DNA from: Marsupella aquatica | Taxonomy: Eukaryota; Marchantiophyta | DNA length: 64,000 bases | Assembly (NCBI GenBank): GCA_973895155.1 | Contig: OZ316891.1 | Span: 29,140,001 to 29,204,000, forward strand | Direction: 5' to 3' | Part shown: one piece after another, positions 60,517 through 64,000 of the stretch | How positions within the stretch are numbered: the first letter of the stretch is position 1 | Layout: each line of letters opens with the position of its first letter | The notes under the pieces: generated by a model | Told to the model about the DNA's origin: nothing | Databases searched by the model: none | The model's input: only the letters and a program-made list of their open reading frames with translations | Translations under genes and position numbers: made by a program

Positions 60517-61722
60517 ATGGGCGACTCTAATTCCAAGCATTTCTCAGTTTCCCGGTACGTCCTTTCTCTCTTTTCGGTGCTGTGCACGTCATTTCGCCGC
60601 CTGATGCTCAGAGTACTCGCGGTGGGTCCAATTCCGAGCCACATTGCAATCATCATGGACGGGAACAGACGATACGCCGATCGGTCTGGTATGGAGCGAA
60701 GTAGGGGTCACCTTTTAGGGTACGATCGACTGATCAACACTCTGGAGAACTGCATAGAGCTGGGCGTGAAGTACGTCTCCGTCTACGCATTCAGCATTGA
60801 CAATTTCGGTCGTCCTAGGGAGGAAGTGGACTCGTTGATGAGGCTGCTGGAGGAGAAATTGGATTCACTGGTGCAGGACGATTCTGTAGTGAATGAATAT
60901 GGGGTCAAGGTTCAGGTTTTGGGTGACCTGGAGCTGCTGCCAGTGAATGTGAGGGCCGCAGCTGAGCGAGCAATGGCCACTACAAAGGAGTATGGGTCAT
61001 TCGTGCTGAATCTCTGCGTGTCGTACACCTCCACAGCGGAGATTGTGCACTCAATTCAAGAGGTGCGAAAAGGTGTGTTGATGAGGACAGCTCCAGATAG
61101 AGCAGGAGCTTGTGCTCCGTTATCTGTCAATGGTCAACCGTATTCGGCTATTGCAGGACGTAGGAGGACAGCTCCTAATGGAATTAAGCATGAGCATGAG
61201 GGGCCCATCATCAGAAACCATCCTCTGGAGAATATTAACGGTTATGCCCACGGGAACGGCAATTCTTCTGATCATGAAATTTGGAGCAAACGAGACGCTG
61301 ATGGAGCTTTGCTTCCTGCACTTGATAGCATTTGCAGTGGATTGGAGCCGGTATGTGCCTGCGCAGATGAATTGCCATCCTGCAGAGCAAGGGGAAATGA
61401 AGAGTCTGCAGTTTTAGACGATAAATTGTACCCATGGGCTTTGTCAGATTCAATTAGTGTGAAGGAGATCGAGAGCCACCTGTACACGGCAGGCTGTCCT
61501 CCCCCCGATCTCCTTATTAGAACCTCTGGAGAGACTCGGCTTAGCAATTTCATGCTTTGGCAATGCTGCTCATACTCCCGTCTGGCGTTCTGTAAAGTCT
61601 TATGGCCGGATTTCAGTCTCAGGCATTTGGCGTGGATTATATTAGACTATCAACGAGAATTTCCTGCTCTGCAGGAGCAACGAAGGTTGCAAGAACAATT
61701 GCTCGATGGTATTGATTTGTGA
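60517..61722 (+). CDS. CPT: cis-prenyltransferase (dehydrodolichyl diphosphate synthase type)
   Basis: Uninterrupted 401-aa frame from ATG 60517 (the frame is open further upstream but with no earlier ATG) to TGA 61722. UPP-synthase family: it condenses isopentenyl diphosphate onto farnesyl diphosphate in cis to make the dolichol precursor at the ER. Motifs: HIAIIMDGNRRYA (42-54, catalytic D48), FSIDNFGR (92-99), LNLCVSYT (165-171), and RTSGETRLSNFMLWQ (335-349). The C-terminal RxG motif of bacterial enzymes is not seen, as in eukaryotic subunits that need a Nogo-B-receptor-like partner (inference). A hydrophobic/basic N-terminus (residues ~10-35) may bind membrane. Unusual: about 120 residues (~188-308, low-complexity, Cys-rich near 295) are inserted between two conserved blocks; the family is normally ~250-300 aa. 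No introns. Confidence 0.9.
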   Translation: MGDSNSKHFSVSRYVLSLFSVLCTSFRRLMLRVLAVGPIPSHIAIIMDGNRRYADRSGMERSRGHLLGYDRLINTLENCIELGVKYVSVYAFSIDNFGRPREEVDSLMRLLEEKLDSLVQDDSVVNEYGVKVQVLGDLELLPVNVRAAAERAMATTKEYGSFVLNLCVSYTSTAEIVHSIQEVRKGVLMRTAPDRAGACAPLSVNGQPYSAIAGRRRTAPNGIKHEHEGPIIRNHPLENINGYAHGNGNSSDHEIWSKRDADGALLPALDSICSGLEPVCACADELPSCRARGNEESAVLDDKLYPWALSDSISVKEIESHLYTAGCPPPDLLIRTSGETRLSNFMLWQCCSYSRLAFCKVLWPDFSLRHLAWIILDYQREFPALQEQRRLQEQLLDGIDL

Positions 61723-61728
61723 CCCAGG

Positions 61729-62190
61729 GTTCCTAGACATAGAAACCTTATCAATTGCTCGGGCGAATTTTTCTTCGAGGGTTCTCTGGTGAAAAGCCTG
61801 GAGCCCTGGCCTTTGTCCATTATTGAGGCTAGCTGCCCTCGAGGGTTCCTGCTGTGCAAGTCTGGAGCTGTTAGATATACGGCTTTGTCAATCCTTGAGG
61901 TAAGTTTACGTTTGGGGCATTTTGGTCGATATGCCTGGAGCTTTCAGTTGTAATCTTTGTCTGAGGATTTCCTAGTGGACAAACGTTGAGCTCGTAGGTT
62001 CCTTCAATAATTGAGGTGAAATTTTGTTGAACACATGCAGTTGGACACCCCTGGAGCTCTGAAGCATAATGCTTTGTTGAGGTCAGTATTCACCCTGGGT
62101 TTTCTGTCGGACAAGTCTGGAGCTCTTAGGAGAGTTCTTTGCCATTGCTTAGGCGAGCTTTCCGCTCAGGGTTTTCTGGGATCCTCATGC
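61729..62190. repeat. Degenerate ~70-bp tandem repeat directly after the CPT stop codon
   Basis: About seven imperfect units share an AGGGTTTTCTGGTGGACAAG-like start, TCTGGAGCTCTTAG, then CTTTGTCAATTATTGAGG and a short GCGA-TTT-C join. Starts fall near 61729, 61778, 61842, 61910, 61967, 62034 and 62098, with a partial at 62168. It lies in the probable 3' untranslated region. Confidence 0.7.
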
Positions 62191-62199
62191 ACGAAAGTT

Positions 62200-64000
62200 G
62201 GCAGCATTCTTCAGCCTTTTATTCATGGGCTCGGTTATGAAGCCCATCATTTAAAAGCGACACACAGACATGATACACATTGTTAGGGTTTAAGAGGGTT
62301 AACTTCAAGATTATTGTCAACCACCATACATAGATAAACAGCCTATTCCAGATTGTTCTCGTTCTAATAGATTATTTGAACCATAGCAGTCAGTGACGTT
62401 AGTTTCCCTTTGTAATCAAACAGGGACCCACTAAAAGGTGAGGAGGTTTAGTTTGGAAGATTTTGGTATCTACTTCGTTGTGGTTGAATGCACAGAAGTG
62501 CAAGCGCGTTACAATGACAATTTTACCTCGAGGGTAAGTGGTCTTTCAATATTTATGTGGCAGTCTGTCCACACGAGTGTACAATATAAGGGGTAACGAA
62601 TATAGACAACGTTGTTCTTGACATTCCGGCCTTTCTTGAGCATCTGCTCATTTTCCAGAGTGTCGTTTCATGTGAACGGAAACGAATTCAGTTAATGCTT
62701 TTTATTCACGCCTAAGACTTTACTTTGTAAGCTTCTGCTTTTAGTACGAGTTCTCACTTCTGGGCTATTGGAGAAGGTACCTCTGGCACTTGGTTTCCGT
62801 ATCTTGTCGGCTGTCGGTTGTGCAGAAATGTTTCGCACACGAGAGCTACATCGAGCTCCACTTCCGAATGCAAATCCCTCCCACTGAAGTACTCAGCTTA
62901 CAAGAATTTTCTAAGATCCTAATTGTAAGTCCTGTGAGCCAGATTTTAGCAGTGGTTTTCTCTTGTTCTTAATGCCGCAGGCAAAGTGGTAGGTTGTCAC
63001 CTTTTTCATGTATGATGCCCGATGGAAGCTTGATGCAGAAGTTTAAGACCGGTGGATTCTGCTAGTGGAGATGACTTCTACAAATGTCTTCCTAGAGGTT
63101 TTTGGGCTGTTGTTCTGCTGAGTTCTTCATTGTAGACAGTCGAACTCCTTAACTTTGTGTGTGCAAACTGTTAGATTAGTTTCACTTTCACGTTGTAGTG
63201 TTAGTTTTATCGTAGGACTGCATCAAAAGATAGGATGACGTATGAAATTGTTATGGTGTTGTACCGTAGAAGAGCTCAGGATTTGCGCTTACTACATTTG
63301 AAACTACGCTCTTGAGCGTTTCTACAGGGCCCTGGTCGCTGAACTTCCGTCGCGTGTACTGACGTTCTGGAGTTTCGTCGTGTTTGGTGTCTCATTTAGG
63401 GATCACCTAAGTATTCAGACCTTTTTTTTTATGACGTCGATCGGAGTTTACTCTAGAGAAACACATGAATCAAACATACACTTACTCCGACAACTAATTT
63501 TTGCGACTTTGGATTTGGGAACGCACCTGGCATGACTCCATACAGCTACAGAAAATGGTTGTCTTATGAAGCTAGTGGACTTGTCTCCTATTAATAGACT
63601 AGAAGTTTGGACAATGAGTATCAAAACACAAGTTGAACGGAACCATGTCAGGGTACAGATTTCTGAGGTGGGCCGCTGTGACAGCCTCGCAGACGGACCA
63701 CTTTTTTCTAGCTTAGGCCGAAGGGATTAAGTAGAGGGAAACATGTCAATGTGCGAGTGAACAATCTGTTGGCATCGTGGTCAAAAAACTTGGGCACGAA
63801 GGGATGTGAAGTTGTGGTCCTTATCACTTCTTCCCTAAAACGAAAGTTCTCCTCATTGTGTGATTTGTCAATCATGCTACCATGGAGTGTCCCCGGAAGA
63901 GCCTCTAAAACGTTTGGCTAGATTGAAGCCTCTCTCTTCAGAAATGACTTCTCTCTGAAAAACTGACTTCATGAGTGAATTTCTCCACCTACCGATGTGA
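62200..64000. other. No gene recognised
   Basis: Only short frames on both strands. No element ends or RNA genes noticed up to the window edge. Confidence 0.35.

Noticed and set aside
1-64000. tRNA, rRNA, CRISPR or prokaryotic operon structure
   Set aside because: None seen. tRNA-like boxes occur only inside SINE-type repeats, and genes have spliceosomal introns.

Overview
The window looks like nuclear DNA from a land plant, most likely one with swimming sperm (bryophyte, lycophyte or fern grade). Reasons: a plastid mRNA-processing PPR gene (HCF152 type), a seven-exon plastid-type phosphoserine phosphatase gene with short GT-AG introns, a chromodomain Ty3/gypsy element primed by initiator tRNA-Met, TTTAGGG-type telomere motifs, and a ten-exon gene for a CCDC13-like protein. 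CCDC13 belongs to the cilium/centriole gene set, which seed plants without flagella are expected to lack. I cannot name the species.

Layout. 1-8 kb: a decayed chromovirus (about 1.6-5.9 kb) interrupted by two small inverted-repeat elements, then tandem repeats and a small hAT-type element. 8-12.6 kb: mostly unrecognised, with a coiled-coil gene fragment near 10.1 kb. 12.9-20.2 kb (minus): CCDC13-like gene. 20.3-28.9 kb: gene-poor and full of non-autonomous elements, including a 1,005-bp fold-back element with a perfect 9-bp target-site duplication (TSD). 29.2-30.1 kb (minus): intronless quinone/alkenal oxidoreductase. 30.8-36 kb: repeats and a second fold-back element (1,403 bp, perfect 9-bp TSD). 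36.7-37.3 kb (plus): a possible small two-exon membrane-protein gene with a duplicated second-exon start. 40.6-43.5 kb (minus): HCF152-like PPR gene with a short first exon carrying the probable transit peptide. 46.0-47.9 kb (plus): TATA box, long leader and a 225-aa protein I do not recognise. 51.1-51.4 kb: third hAT-type element. 52.9-55.0 kb (minus): phosphoserine phosphatase. 55.5-57.4 kb (minus): 5'-truncated LINE with A-rich tail and 11-bp TSD. 58.2-58.9 kb: a four-unit ~190-bp tandem repeat directly upstream of a possible small gene. 60.5-61.7 kb (plus): intronless cis-prenyltransferase with a large internal insert, followed by a degenerate ~70-bp tandem repeat.

The genes do not form a pathway. 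They are independent eukaryotic loci: plastid RNA processing, plastid serine synthesis, dolichol synthesis, reactive-carbonyl detoxification and probable sperm-flagellum assembly. The most informative content is the set of non-autonomous transposon families whose ends and TSDs can be read directly, and the exon models recovered by splicing in phase. I found no clear new multi-gene system. All gene models are by eye from splice sites and reading frame; no database search was run.
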